Below, in pieces: positions 26,307 to 34,597 of a DNA stretch of 64,000 nucleotides. The stretch is from Gemmatimonadota bacterium (GTDB lineage Bacteria; Gemmatimonadota; Gemmatimonadetes; Longimicrobiales; Gaopeijiaceae): the NCBI GenBank assembly GCA_012960225.1, contig DUBS01000054.1, positions 39,212 to 103,211 on the forward strand, written 5' to 3'. The position numbers were made by a program, and so were the translations under genes. The notes under the pieces were generated by a model. The model had not been told where the DNA came from. It saw only the letters and a program-made list of their open reading frames with translations, and made no database searches. Every line of letters begins with the position of its first letter. Within the stretch, counting starts at the first letter, position 1.

Positions 26307-26936
26307 ATGCATCACCAGCGATTTGCCGGTCTACTCCTGATCGGAGTCTCCGTAGGGGTCCTAGCTTGCACTGGGAATGCCGAAACAGAGGATGCTCCAG
26401 AAGCAATGGAAGTTGCCGATCTAACTATGAACGAATGCTGGCTCAGAGATTCTCCAGAAGAAGTTGAAGCCCGTGTCAGCGCCCGCTCTGTAACCCCGGT
26501 AACCTTCGAGAACGGCCAAGGGGTGCTCTGTTACGGTGCGCCATCAGCGAGAGAGAGAGAGATTATGGGCGAGCTCGTGCCATTTGGCAGAGCTTGGCGA
26601 GTCGGGGCGGATGAAGCGACGGCACTACATCTTACCGGGCCCGCGTCAATTGGAGGCGTCTCGCTAGAAGCTGGCGCATACTCTATTTACGCCGAGCCAG
26701 GTGAAGAAGAATGGACGTTCTTCGTGAATCCAAACTATGAGCGCTGGGGCATCCCAATCAGGCCTGAAGTCCGCGAAACCGAAATCGGCAGTTTCACGGT
26801 GACTCCTGAACCGATGGACGAGATGGTCGAGACAATGCAATTCCGCTACGAACCGAATGAAGCGAATACGATGGGAGATATCGTGCTCGAGTGGGAGAAC
26901 ACACGCTTGAGCTTCCATCTACATCCGGGTGGCTAA
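26307..26936 (+). CDS. DUF2911-like lipoprotein
   Basis: A 209-residue predicted lipoprotein: ATG 26307 is preceded by AGAGGAAT and leads into a signal segment ending GVLACTGNA (lipobox Cys). The frame extends to 26247, but those 20 codons are not signal-like. The mature part contains GELVPFGRAWRVGADEAT, SLEAGAYSIYAEPGEEEWTFFVN and EWENTRLSFHL, the pattern of DUF2911. Its function is not established in the literature I know. A hairpin (26982-27027) lies between it and the convergent D-aminoacylase-like gene. High confidence on the family. Confidence 0.88.
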   Translation: MHHQRFAGLLLIGVSVGVLACTGNAETEDAPEAMEVADLTMNECWLRDSPEEVEARVSARSVTPVTFENGQGVLCYGAPSAREREIMGELVPFGRAWRVGADEATALHLTGPASIGGVSLEAGAYSIYAEPGEEEWTFFVNPNYERWGIPIRPEVRETEIGSFTVTPEPMDEMVETMQFRYEPNEANTMGDIVLEWENTRLSFHLHPGG

Positions 26937-26981
26937 CTCGAAATATACGGAGCGACAGAAGAGCCCGGTTTCTTGAGTGTA

Positions 26982-27027
26982 TAGCCTGGGACCTCTAAGG
27001 GTTGAGGGCTCAGGCTATTTTCTCCTT
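26982..27027. terminator. terminator between convergent genes
   Basis: TAGCCTGGG (26982-26990) and CTCAGGCTA (27009-27017) form a 9-bp stem with one G-T wobble and an 18-base loop, followed on the plus strand by TTTTCTCCTTT. It would end the DUF2911 transcript; on the minus strand the stem lies just after the 27027 stop. Confidence 0.55.
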
Positions 27028-28730
27028 TAACGGCTTCCTGCACGTTTCAGCAGTCTACCCGGCCGTGAGTCCATCATCTGGCCATCATCTATGACCAGAG
27101 TCCCATTCACAAGCAGGTAATCGACACCCAGGGCGTATCGCATTGCATCGGTCCCGAAATCTGCTTCATCCCTCAGTTCTTCTTCATCGAATACCACGAG
27201 ATCAGCAATCATGCCGGGGGCCACAACTCCACGACTGTAGAGGCCAAGCCGGTGTGCGGCCAATGAACTCATTCGACGTACCGCATCCTCGAGTGTTAGG
27301 GCACCGTCTTCGCGGACATACTTGGCAATCACTCGGGGGAAAGCTCCAAAGGCCCGCGGGTGAGAACTCGCAGTTGTCGCAGGGTTCACCGGCGAAGCAT
27401 CAGTGTCAATCATGACAAAATCTGCACGGAGAGCCTGCCACTTCTGCTCTTCGTTCATGCTCTTGGGATTCACACTAACACCCCCAGCCTGCACGAGGTC
27501 AAAAAAAGCGTTCCAAGGGTCAGTACCGAGTATCTCCGCAGCACCAGTGATTGAGCGATTAATCACGTTCGGATCAACCGAGTCTGAAGTCGCAACGATC
27601 AGCACGTTGTTCCAGTCCATACCAACGTGGCGATACCAATTCTCCCAATCTGAAGTGGTCTCAACCTCCTCCCTTAATCGACTGCGTAGCTCGGTATCAG
27701 AGAGCGTAGCCAGGAATGTACTGGTACCCTCCGCATAGTGCCGAGGGTGCAGGAATGAACCGAGACCAATGCCATTACGGATGTACGGGTATATGTCCGC
27801 GGTGATGTCTACACCTTCTGCACGGGCAGAGTCGATTAAAGCCAAGGCATCATTCATAAGAGGCCAATTGTCCTGACCAGCAGCCTTCAGATGATAAATA
27901 TGTACAGGAACCCCAGCACCTTCCCCGATCGTGATCGCCTCTCGGATTGCCTCGAGAACTGCGTGACTTTCGTTCCTCATGTGAGTGAAGTACACGCCGC
28001 CATACTCTCCAGCGACCCTCGTTAGTTCAATGAGTTCCTCTGTGCGAGCATACACAGCGGGCGGATATATCAACGACGTAGACGTTCCGACGGCACCATC
28101 TTCCATTGCCTGGCGAACCAGCGCCTTCATCTCCTCAAGCTGAATAGCTGTCGGCTGAATGTCTCCCTCCCCAAGTACCACGCGCCTGACCTGCGTTAGA
28201 CCAACATCATGGACCACATTTATCGGAACCCCGAATCGTTCCATGATTGCGAAATACTCTGCGTACGTGTTCCAGCGGACCGTATCACCTTCGATGATCA
28301 GGGGTGAACTCTGTGTCTCGGCACTCTGGGGTGCAGGAGACCCTCCTTCACCGGATAAGTACGTCGTGATTCCTTGGCGTAGTTTGCTCTCCGCACTTGG
28401 TGGGTCCGTGATCAGCACGAGGCTGGACTGACCCATCATGTCGATGAAACCAGGGCTTACTATGCGATCCCTGGCTTCGATCGTACGAATAGCATCCCTA
28501 TCGCTTAGTGAGCCGATTTCTGCAATCACATCACCACGAATACCTACGTCAGCTCGAAACCAAGGATTCCCGGTTCCATCTATGACACGTGCACCTGAGA
28601 TCAGTACATCAAACGGCACCTCTCGGTCAGAGCCTGATGTGCCCCCTCCCGATACTGCACATCCAAACAAGGTGAGAAGTGTGACCGAGGTCGCTAGGGC
28701 AACGGCCATGCTATGTACAGTGCGATACAT
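27027..28730 (-). CDS. N-acyl-D-amino acid deacylase-like amidohydrolase lipoprotein
   Basis: An exported amidohydrolase (567 residues from ATG 28730, which heads a lipoprotein signal LLTLFGC; the frame runs on to 28778). It matches the D-aminoacylase group: LISGARVIDGTG, FIDMMGQSS, THMRNESHAVLEAI, HIYHLKAAGQDNW, ADIYPYIRN, and the C-terminal GMIADLVVFDEEEL. Unusually, the first metal-binding motif, HxH in most members (FIDVHGHS), reads M-x-Q here, while the later His residues remain. Related proteins with MLGQS are known to me from memory, so the loss is probably a subfamily feature, but it may mean a different metal site. Substrate likely an N-acyl amino acid or a peptide-like amide. Confidence 0.87.
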   Translation of the reverse strand: MYRTVHSMAVALATSVTLLTLFGCAVSGGGTSGSDREVPFDVLISGARVIDGTGNPWFRADVGIRGDVIAEIGSLSDRDAIRTIEARDRIVSPGFIDMMGQSSLVLITDPPSAESKLRQGITTYLSGEGGSPAPQSAETQSSPLIIEGDTVRWNTYAEYFAIMERFGVPINVVHDVGLTQVRRVVLGEGDIQPTAIQLEEMKALVRQAMEDGAVGTSTSLIYPPAVYARTEELIELTRVAGEYGGVYFTHMRNESHAVLEAIREAITIGEGAGVPVHIYHLKAAGQDNWPLMNDALALIDSARAEGVDITADIYPYIRNGIGLGSFLHPRHYAEGTSTFLATLSDTELRSRLREEVETTSDWENWYRHVGMDWNNVLIVATSDSVDPNVINRSITGAAEILGTDPWNAFFDLVQAGGVSVNPKSMNEEQKWQALRADFVMIDTDASPVNPATTASSHPRAFGAFPRVIAKYVREDGALTLEDAVRRMSSLAAHRLGLYSRGVVAPGMIADLVVFDEEELRDEADFGTDAMRYALGVDYLLVNGTLVIDDGQMMDSRPGRLLKRAGSR

Positions 28731-28880
28731 GAGTCCTCTTTGTTCCTGAAAGGCTTCAGATCCAAGAGGGTGCATCACCAGAACACCACGGGCAATGGGT
28801 GCATTGCGTCTACTGATCCTTGGTGTTCTCAGTGCCTAAGAGCTTACCCTAGTCGGGTATTCTGCAGCGGAGGTTATATG

Positions 28881-29012
28881 ATGCGCATCGGATCTTCCGG
28901 GATACTCCCGTTATTGCTATTGGCAATTTTTGTAACTGCCCCGGTGACAGCTAAGACAGTTCGGGTCATTCAGGCGAATGCGGCAAGAGACAATGTCCAT
29001 ATCATTCGCTAG
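28881..29012 (+). pseudogene. truncated YVTN-propeller gene (5' end only)
   Basis: GGAGG (28869-28873) and ATG (28878/28881) start a 43-codon frame with a signal peptide (ILPLLLLAIFVTAPVTA) followed by VRVIQANAARDNVHII and a stop. That segment matches the start of the YVTN propeller encoded nearby on the other strand (30550-31662: VVRILQSNNAGNVQHIIDPLTN). It breaks off exactly where the GC-rich segment begins. The rest of the gene is absent, so it is a broken 5' end. If translated, it would give only a signal peptide plus ~20 residues. Confidence 0.7.
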
Positions 29013-29141
29013 CTGGCGCCCACGAGCGCAGAATCGGTCGACCCGACTCCGTCGCTCTGCTTGCGCCCGCCCCCGGGTTCTGAATCAATTGGGCCGCTGG
29101 GTGACAGCGCTTCTTATCTCATGACCTTCGCTGGAGGCTGA

Positions 29142-29804
29142 ATGGTACGGACCTTAGCCATCCTCATGCTGATGACGCCTGCTGTGGGCATGGCCCAGGA
29201 ACCCATCGTGCCGGGCCAGACCCTTTTGGGCGCCCTGGGTCCGGGTGATCGGACCCAGAATGGTCGGGCCTATGACGACTACCGGTACTCGGCCGTTCCG
29301 GGAGCACAGGCGCGTGTCGTCGTTCGATCGCGTCAGTTAGCCGCGGATCTGAACATCTACTTCTACGACGACTACTTCGACATGCTCCCCCTGGTCGGTG
29401 CGGGCTCTGCCCTCGAGGACTCGCTGGAGTTCACGGTGCCGGACATCGATTCGCCGACTCTCATCGTGATCCGGGTCTCGACTCTAGCCGGTGATTCCGG
29501 CCCCACTACTGGCGAGTACACGATCGAGCTTTCGGAACGCCAGGACGTGAATAGGCTACTCGCTGGCTACGAGCCCGGCCGCTCCGTTGCGGCGAAGGGA
29601 CTGTCTACGCTTCAGGGCAGTCGCGATGTCCCCCCTCGGTCCAGGCCCTACATCGAGCAGTCGCTACCTGTGCGCTCTCCCCTCACCCATGCCGCGAGCA
29701 TCTGCCACTCGGGATCGTCCCTCGACAGCCATCTGCGGGGCCCATTGTGCGTGTACGACCCGCCTCCGTCCAGGTGGAGCGGCTTGAGCAACCACCGGCT
29801 CTGA
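29142..29804 (+). CDS. truncated pre-peptidase C-terminal (PPC)-like secreted protein
   Basis: GGAG precedes ATG 29142; the first ~20 residues are a signal peptide. Residues ~20-140 form one PPC-like beta-sandwich (VPGQTLLGALGPGD ... YDDYRYSAVPGAQARVVVRS ... GEYTIELSE). A second repeat seems to begin (GRSVAAKGLSTLQ) and is then lost: from about 29648 the frame runs antisense to the C-terminus of the diheme cytochrome gene. So the predicted 220-residue product is probably native only to residue ~165, with a read-through tail. PPC domains are secretion/binding modules of peptidases. It belongs to the GC-rich island. Confidence 0.5.
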   Translation: MVRTLAILMLMTPAVGMAQEPIVPGQTLLGALGPGDRTQNGRAYDDYRYSAVPGAQARVVVRSRQLAADLNIYFYDDYFDMLPLVGAGSALEDSLEFTVPDIDSPTLIVIRVSTLAGDSGPTTGEYTIELSERQDVNRLLAGYEPGRSVAAKGLSTLQGSRDVPPRSRPYIEQSLPVRSPLTHAASICHSGSSLDSHLRGPLCVYDPPPSRWSGLSNHRL

Positions 29805-30553
29805 ATCGGATTCCCAGGTACGATCAGGCGCTTCACGACCTCGAAGCCCCGGCGCGCCTCCTGCTCCGTCCAGGAGGTGCCGTTGGCGGGATGCGGCGCG
29901 AAGCCGATCGCACCGCCGGCGTGGCAGGCCGAGCAGGAAAGCTGCCCGTACTTCGGGCTCTGAATCATGTCCTGGACGCACGTGCGGTAGAACTCGAAGT
30001 CGAGCTCAGGCTCCGGGGGCGGCGTGAAATACTCGGCCGGGAGCATCTCGATCCACTGGAGCACGACCTGATACTCCGGGTCGCTCGTCGACTCCCAGTA
30101 GCTACCGCCCGAGTGGCCCTCGCCACCGGCCTGCTGCGCCAGTGGTTTCGTCAGGAGCCTGCTGCTCGTTGGGTTCGAAGCGTTCACGAGCTTCGTCACG
30201 ACGTCATAGTTGGCCTGGGATTGGCCGGCGGTCCACGTCCAGCCGTCAGGCGTCTCCGTCATGTCCGCGAGCGCGAATCGCAGGCCCGTCTGCCAGCTGT
30301 GGCACATAACGCACGCGGGGCTTCCACCCGCGTTCGGGTAGCCACGGGGTCGCGCGAACATCGGCTCGATGTTTTGGCGGTAGTAGTCGAAGTCCGCGAC
30401 GACCGCGGCCGAGCGGTCCACCGTCGCTGCCGACGCGGGCACGTCGTCGAGGGGGGGCGTGAGGCCAACAGTGGCGAAGACGCCCACCCCCGCCACGAGC
30501 GCGAGGGCGGCGAGGCGCATGGTGCGGTCGATCCGGCCGTTGTCTCTGCTCAT
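29648..30553 (-). CDS. exported diheme c-type cytochrome with duplicated domain
   Basis: A 301-residue protein with a signal peptide (~42 residues) and two heme motifs: CVMCH and CSACH. The sequence is an internal duplication: each half has a (D/E)F(D/E)(F/Y)YR start, a CxxCH, a K-L-(V/I) segment (VVTKLVNASNP; VVKRLIVPGNP), then SRLL(T/L)KPL and a final SxDPE(Y/W)Q segment before a Trp-rich end. The duplication points to a diheme domain that passes electrons in the periplasm. The start overlaps the propeller stop by 4 bp (30550-30553), so the two genes are translationally coupled. Codon use is GC-rich and unlike the neighbours outside the island. Confidence 0.82.
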   Translation of the reverse strand: MSRDNGRIDRTMRLAALALVAGVGVFATVGLTPPLDDVPASAATVDRSAAVVADFDYYRQNIEPMFARPRGYPNAGGSPACVMCHSWQTGLRFALADMTETPDGWTWTAGQSQANYDVVTKLVNASNPTSSRLLTKPLAQQAGGEGHSGGSYWESTSDPEYQVVLQWIEMLPAEYFTPPPEPELDFEFYRTCVQDMIQSPKYGQLSCSACHAGGAIGFAPHPANGTSWTEQEARRGFEVVKRLIVPGNPIQSRWLLKPLHLDGGGSYTHNGPRRWLSRDDPEWQMLAAWVRGERTGSDCSM

Positions 30554-31662
30554 CGGCTGCCGCTCCCGCCGTCGTTCACTCGGTCGGGCGGAAGGATTGC
30601 GACGTCGATCCGGGCGGGCCTTGCGCCGGTCTGCATCTTGGCGACGATCTCATGGGTCTGGAGATCGATCGCGATCGTGTAGTCGGACCCGGACACCGCG
30701 ACGTACATGTACTTGCTGTCGGGCGTCGACGTCATCCAGTTCGCGGTTGGCCCGACCTCGATCCCGCCGAGGAACTCATAGTCAGGGAGCGACCAGCCGT
30801 AGATGCGGCTGTCGAGTCGGCTCGAGGCCCACACGGCAGAGCGGTCGGGGAGCACCTCGAGGCCGTGCATCGGCGCTCCTTGGTTTCCGTCTGCGTTGCG
30901 CTGCCACGCCGGGAGCGGTGGCGGGAAGAGCATCCGCTCTTTCTCACCCGTCTCCCAGTCGAGCACCCAGATACCGTTCACGCCGGCGCCGTGGGCGAAC
31001 AACTTGTCGGTCGAGCCGTCGTCCCCCGCCAGCAACGCCATCGGCCGCACGGTGTGGTGCTCGCCTTGGTCGTCGACGAGCGAGAGCGTCCGGACGACCT
31101 CGTCGATGTTCGGGTCGATGACCTCGATCGAGTTCACGCTACGCGCATTTAGTCCCGCGAGGACCCAGTTCCCATCCGGGCTCACGTACACGTTGTGGAT
31201 TCCCGTCGTGACAGGAATGCTCCCGAGCTTCTCGTGTGTGTCCAGGCTGAACACGTCGACGAAGGGCGCGGCGGCAATCCCGACGTAGATCTTGCGATGC
31301 TTCTTGTTGATCGCCGCCTTGTTCGGCCGAGCTGTGAGCGGGAGCTGCTCGACGAGCTGCAACGAGCGGGTGTCATAGACGTCGAGCGTATTCTCCATCT
31401 CGCTCGTGCAGTAGTAGTAGAGCCCCTCCGGGTGGGCGAAGAGATTGTGCGGCCTAGGACAGCCCTCGATGACGCCTACGACCTCGTTCGTCAACGGGTC
31501 GATGATGTGCTGGACGTTGCCGGCGTTGTTGCTCTGCAGGATCCGGACAACAACCCCGTCGTAGGAGTCGAGCCGTGGGATCTTCTGAGCCGAGAGCGGT
31601 GTCCCGAGGAGCGACGCTCCCAAGAACAACAAGAAGAAATGGTTCGTCCGCGTGGCGTTCAT
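30550..31662 (-). CDS. YVTN beta-propeller (YncE-like) protein
   Basis: From ATG 31662 (370 residues; the frame is open to 31788 but the upstream 42 codons are not signal-like) the protein has a signal peptide ending LSAQ and YVTN/SMP-30-like repeats: NVYVSPDGNWVLAGLN, YMYVAVSGSDYTIAID, and SLQLVEQLPLTARPNKAAINK. The N-terminal VVRILQSNNAGNVQHIIDPLTN is homologous to the plus-strand stub at 28881-29012. Its stop overlaps the start of the diheme cytochrome gene by 4 bp, so the propeller may bind or dock the cytochrome. Part of the GC-rich island. Confidence 0.82.
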   Translation of the reverse strand: MNATRTNHFFLLFLGASLLGTPLSAQKIPRLDSYDGVVVRILQSNNAGNVQHIIDPLTNEVVGVIEGCPRPHNLFAHPEGLYYYCTSEMENTLDVYDTRSLQLVEQLPLTARPNKAAINKKHRKIYVGIAAAPFVDVFSLDTHEKLGSIPVTTGIHNVYVSPDGNWVLAGLNARSVNSIEVIDPNIDEVVRTLSLVDDQGEHHTVRPMALLAGDDGSTDKLFAHGAGVNGIWVLDWETGEKERMLFPPPLPAWQRNADGNQGAPMHGLEVLPDRSAVWASSRLDSRIYGWSLPDYEFLGGIEVGPTANWMTSTPDSKYMYVAVSGSDYTIAIDLQTHEIVAKMQTGARPARIDVAILPPDRVNDGGSGSR

Positions 31663-31824
31663 CAACGTCCTCCCAAGGCAGTGGGCACCCTTGCCCCTAA
31701 AGGACCTTCTGGCGAGGGTCCCTTCTCTTAACTGAGCGCTGATAGTTAAGTACAGCAAGCTCTTCGATGTCGCTATGCGGATGCTCATAGGAGCAAGGTT
31801 CCGACTTCACTAGAGTCAGCTGGC

Positions 31825-32622
31825 CTAACGCTTTGGTCCCACCCTGCCGAGTTGCCTGCCCCACCTAGTCCTACTCTCAAGAGCGAGCAGTTTCCGCATG
31901 ATCGCAGCCCCGTCAAGCCTCGTTGCTCCAAGAATTTCAGCGGCTTCAGCAAACGGGAGAGGGGCTTCCTCACTCAATTCAGCTAGGCTTTCCTCATCTC
32001 CTTCCAGTGGTGCGAACCCCTGTCTTGGGTCTTCCTCTTCCCCTTCAAGCATATTTTCTGCGGGTACGAGTTCGTCTGGATCTGCAGGGCCTTCAGCTGT
32101 CGCCCTGCCGGCTCGTCTATTCGCAGCGTCGATGGAATCCAGCAGTCGCTGAGCCATGGAGAGGTTCCATTTAGCGTTAGCTTGATCAGGACTTAAGCGG
32201 AGTGTGTTGCGATTGGCTTGAACCGATGCACGAGCATGGACCCTCATCGAGTCAACATGCTCAGCTGAAACAGCCCGGAGAAGGCGTGACACACCTAGGT
32301 TATAGAGCGCGAGCTTCGTGACTTCATCGTCATTACTCTCCACACCAAGAGCTAATTCCTCTTCAGCTCCAGCACTTCCAAGTTCAAGCAAGCTCGTACC
32401 GAGATTGTATCGGAGGCCTGGGCGCAGAGAATCCAAGTCTATTCTACTCTGATATACCGCTGCAGCTTTTGGAAAATCTCCACGCCGATGGAGTCGATTG
32501 GCGCGCTCTACACTCTTGCGCTCATTTGCCCATGTGAAGATAAGACCGGCAAGGGTCAGAGATATCACTGTCACGCGTAGCCATGAGTTTCCGAACACAA
32601 AATCCATCTTGGAGCTATTCAA
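31825..32622 (-). CDS. TPR-containing BatC-like protein
   Basis: A 265-residue protein with an N-terminal membrane helix (~residues 13-29) followed by tetratricopeptide-like helices (FPKAAAVYQSRIDLDSLRPGLRYNLGTSLLELG; LSPDQANAKWNLSMAQRLLDS) and an acidic C-terminus. Position as last gene after batB, with a 4-bp overlap (32619-32622), and content match BatC of the Bacteroides aerotolerance operon. The role is presumably in periplasmic complex assembly with BatA/BatB. The stop codon lies 1 bp after the AGCTGGC copy that flanks the GC-rich island. Confidence 0.8.
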   Translation of the reverse strand: MNSSKMDFVFGNSWLRVTVISLTLAGLIFTWANERKSVERANRLHRRGDFPKAAAVYQSRIDLDSLRPGLRYNLGTSLLELGSAGAEEELALGVESNDDEVTKLALYNLGVSRLLRAVSAEHVDSMRVHARASVQANRNTLRLSPDQANAKWNLSMAQRLLDSIDAANRRAGRATAEGPADPDELVPAENMLEGEEEDPRQGFAPLEGDEESLAELSEEAPLPFAEAAEILGATRLDGAAIMRKLLALESRTRWGRQLGRVGPKR

Positions 32623-33650
32623 GTTCGTGGCTCATTGAGGCGGGGAGATTCTATGACTCCACCTGAATCCATCTTTCCTTCCAGGAAGAGAAGGGGCACT
32701 GCCAACAAGAGAATCCAGAGTGCCACTCCTACAGGTTCACCACCTAGAGCTGAGGCACTCTCTGCTCTCCGAAAGCGAGCTTGCAGGGTACGAAGCCCTG
32801 CCGCCCCACGAACATCGTGATAGCTACCACCTCCTGCGATCGCGATGCTGCGGAGCAAATCTTCATTCAACCGTGATACGACAGGTTCACCATCATCCCC
32901 AAGAACCAGAACGGGATCCTCTCCTGTGGTCATAAGACGCGAGCCCGCACTGGTACCTATGCCCGCCGTCCAAATACGAATCCCCGTCTCCGTGGCAACT
33001 GCAACTGAATCTAGAATCAAGGCCGGGTCTTCATGACCCTCCCCGTCAGTGATCAAAAGAATTGCTTGTTGAGCTTCCGGCCTATGGCGCGCATTAAGTA
33101 TCTCCGTCGCGTGCTTGATCACCAGGGATAGTGAAGTGCCCTGGTCACGCTCTTCGATCAGGTCCGGAGCGAGCGATGCCGTAAAAAATCGCACGAGTTC
33201 GGGGTCATCTGTCATCGGAAGCACGGTATACGGCCAGTCCGCGAAAATGGCGAGTCCTATTCGCTCTTGCGTCAAAGACTCAGTGACTGCATTGACGACT
33301 TCCTTGGCACGGTCCAACCGGCTCGGAGCAACGTCATTCCCGGTCATTGAAAGGGAAACATCTACTGCAACCACAAGATCCACCGGCTGCTCAGGATCCA
33401 GTGTCGGGCCAAAGTCGATGTGCGGACCCGCGGCCGCTATGGTCAACGCTAGGCTTACTCCAATGAGGCACCATAGCCGACTCTGGGGAAACCTGTGAAG
33501 GTCGATCGAAGTCAGCCTTCTAGCCGCGTTTCTTCCGCCAAAAGCCTCTTCAAGCCTCCGGTATCTACGCCATTGGGCGGTAAGAGCTGACCCCAACACC
33601 AATACGATGATCGGAGCCAACGCCAAAAGTGCAGGATGAGAGAAGGTCAC
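32619..33650 (-). CDS. batB: VWA-domain membrane protein, BatB-like
   Basis: A 343-residue protein: start GTG 33650 overlaps the upstream batA stop by 4 bp (GTGA) and removes an unlikely 25-codon extension. A membrane helix near the N-terminus (~residues 9-25), a second near 65-75, then a von Willebrand factor A domain with MIDAS motif Asp97-x-Ser99-x-Ser101 (VVAVDVSLSM), T/D residues downstream and a final helix (ALWILLLAVPLLFL). Such BatB proteins form a complex with BatA and MoxR-type AAA+ ATPases. The mid-operon position (between batA and the TPR gene) supports this. Exact role: stress or envelope-protein maturation, not known here. Confidence 0.87.
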   Translation of the reverse strand: MTFSHPALLALAPIIVLVLGSALTAQWRRYRRLEEAFGGRNAARRLTSIDLHRFPQSRLWCLIGVSLALTIAAAGPHIDFGPTLDPEQPVDLVVAVDVSLSMTGNDVAPSRLDRAKEVVNAVTESLTQERIGLAIFADWPYTVLPMTDDPELVRFFTASLAPDLIEERDQGTSLSLVIKHATEILNARHRPEAQQAILLITDGEGHEDPALILDSVAVATETGIRIWTAGIGTSAGSRLMTTGEDPVLVLGDDGEPVVSRLNEDLLRSIAIAGGGSYHDVRGAAGLRTLQARFRRAESASALGGEPVGVALWILLLAVPLLFLEGKMDSGGVIESPRLNEPRT

Positions 33651-34597
33651 GGTAATACACCCCAACGTGAGCCACGAAGCGTGTTTGCTCCTGCCACAAA
33701 CGCCATTGACCCTATCATAAGCCATAGCCCGAGGGGGACCGATTCTTCGCGTTCCGTGATGACTTCCGATGCTACCTCAAGTCTGTCGATTTCATCGTAG
33801 ATAGCTTCCAGTGCCTCCACATCTGTGGCCCGGAAGTAACGACCACCCGTAATTCGAGCAGTCTGTGTCAGGACAGTTTCCATTTCATCCACAGCCGCGC
33901 GTGGACCCTGTCCATCACCGATCGCAATCGGGTAAACTTTCACATCGAATGCTGCTGCTGCTCGAGCTGCAACTGCTGGGACGATTCCAGCTTTGTTATG
34001 AGCACCATCCGTTACAAGGATGAGAACCTTAGATGTGTGAGGGGCATCCCTGAGGAGCCCAGCCCCGGCAGCAATCGCCCCGGCAACATCAGTACCGTCA
34101 GTTAGCAGACCAACCTCCATCTCGTCCACAGCCATCTCGACTACGTACGTGTCGTGGGTCAGAGGCAACCTGATCAAAGATTCACCAGCAAAAGACACCA
34201 AGCCGACATCATCTTCACGATTTTCAAGAAAACGAAGAACGGTAGCCTTTGCGGCTTGCAGTCTAGTTGTACGCTCCGCCATGTCTTCCGCCCACATCGA
34301 AGTCGATAGATCGATCGCGAATGCGACTCCTACCCCCTCAGTGAGTGGCTCCTCCAGGATCCGGACAATACGTGGCTGACAAAGCGCTAAGATCAGGAAT
34401 CCGAGTGCGGTTAACCGCATCGCACTGGGCAAGGTTTCCAACGTGCGAGCTCTCCAGCCACGGAGTGCGAGTGCTTCAACGGGTTCCCCACGAGCTATGA
34501 GCAGTCCAGCTAGACCTTTGGGTCGTACCCACCACCACCACACAGGCAATAAGCTTAGAAGAACCAAGAAGCCCGGCTGTCCGAACTCGAAACTCAT
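33647..34597 (-). CDS. batA: VWA-domain membrane protein, BatA-like
   Basis: A 316-residue membrane protein with a N-terminal helix (residues ~9-23), another at ~62-75 and a VWA domain whose MIDAS is Asp96-x-Ser98-x-Ser100 (AFAIDLSTSM), plus the later Thr/Asp contacts (LVTDGAHNKAG). A C-terminal helix (LGLWLMIGSMAFVAG) closes it. The layout (helix-helix-VWA-helix) is that of BatA. Overlaps: 4 bp with the upstream BatD-like gene and 4 bp with batB downstream. It likely works with MoxR and BatB at the inner membrane. Confidence 0.88.
   Translation of the reverse strand: MSFEFGQPGFLVLLSLLPVWWWWVRPKGLAGLLIARGEPVEALALRGWRARTLETLPSAMRLTALGFLILALCQPRIVRILEEPLTEGVGVAFAIDLSTSMWAEDMAERTTRLQAAKATVLRFLENREDDVGLVSFAGESLIRLPLTHDTYVVEMAVDEMEVGLLTDGTDVAGAIAAGAGLLRDAPHTSKVLILVTDGAHNKAGIVPAVAARAAAAFDVKVYPIAIGDGQGPRAAVDEMETVLTQTARITGGRYFRATDVEALEAIYDEIDRLEVASEVITEREESVPLGLWLMIGSMAFVAGANTLRGSRWGVLP

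Larger units (their letters stand above)
29013..31740. other. GC-rich island with different codon use
   Basis: From about 29013 to 31740 the DNA is visibly GC-richer than on either side (third positions mostly G/C; long antisense ORFs appear on both strands), with three genes of its own. The left edge cuts a YVTN gene just after its HII codons. AGCTGGC occurs at 29011-29017 and again at 31818-31824, flanking the segment as a short direct repeat, though this could be chance. The island could be horizontally acquired, a recombined allele, or an assembly join. Exact ends are estimated by eye. Confidence 0.6.

Noticed and set aside
29747..31731. Several long plus-strand open frames through the GC-rich island (including 29747-30682, 30652-31152 and 31195-31731)
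   Set aside because: They are Arg/Gly-rich frames antisense to the diheme cytochrome and YVTN genes, expected from the high GC content; no motifs, no ribosome binding sites.
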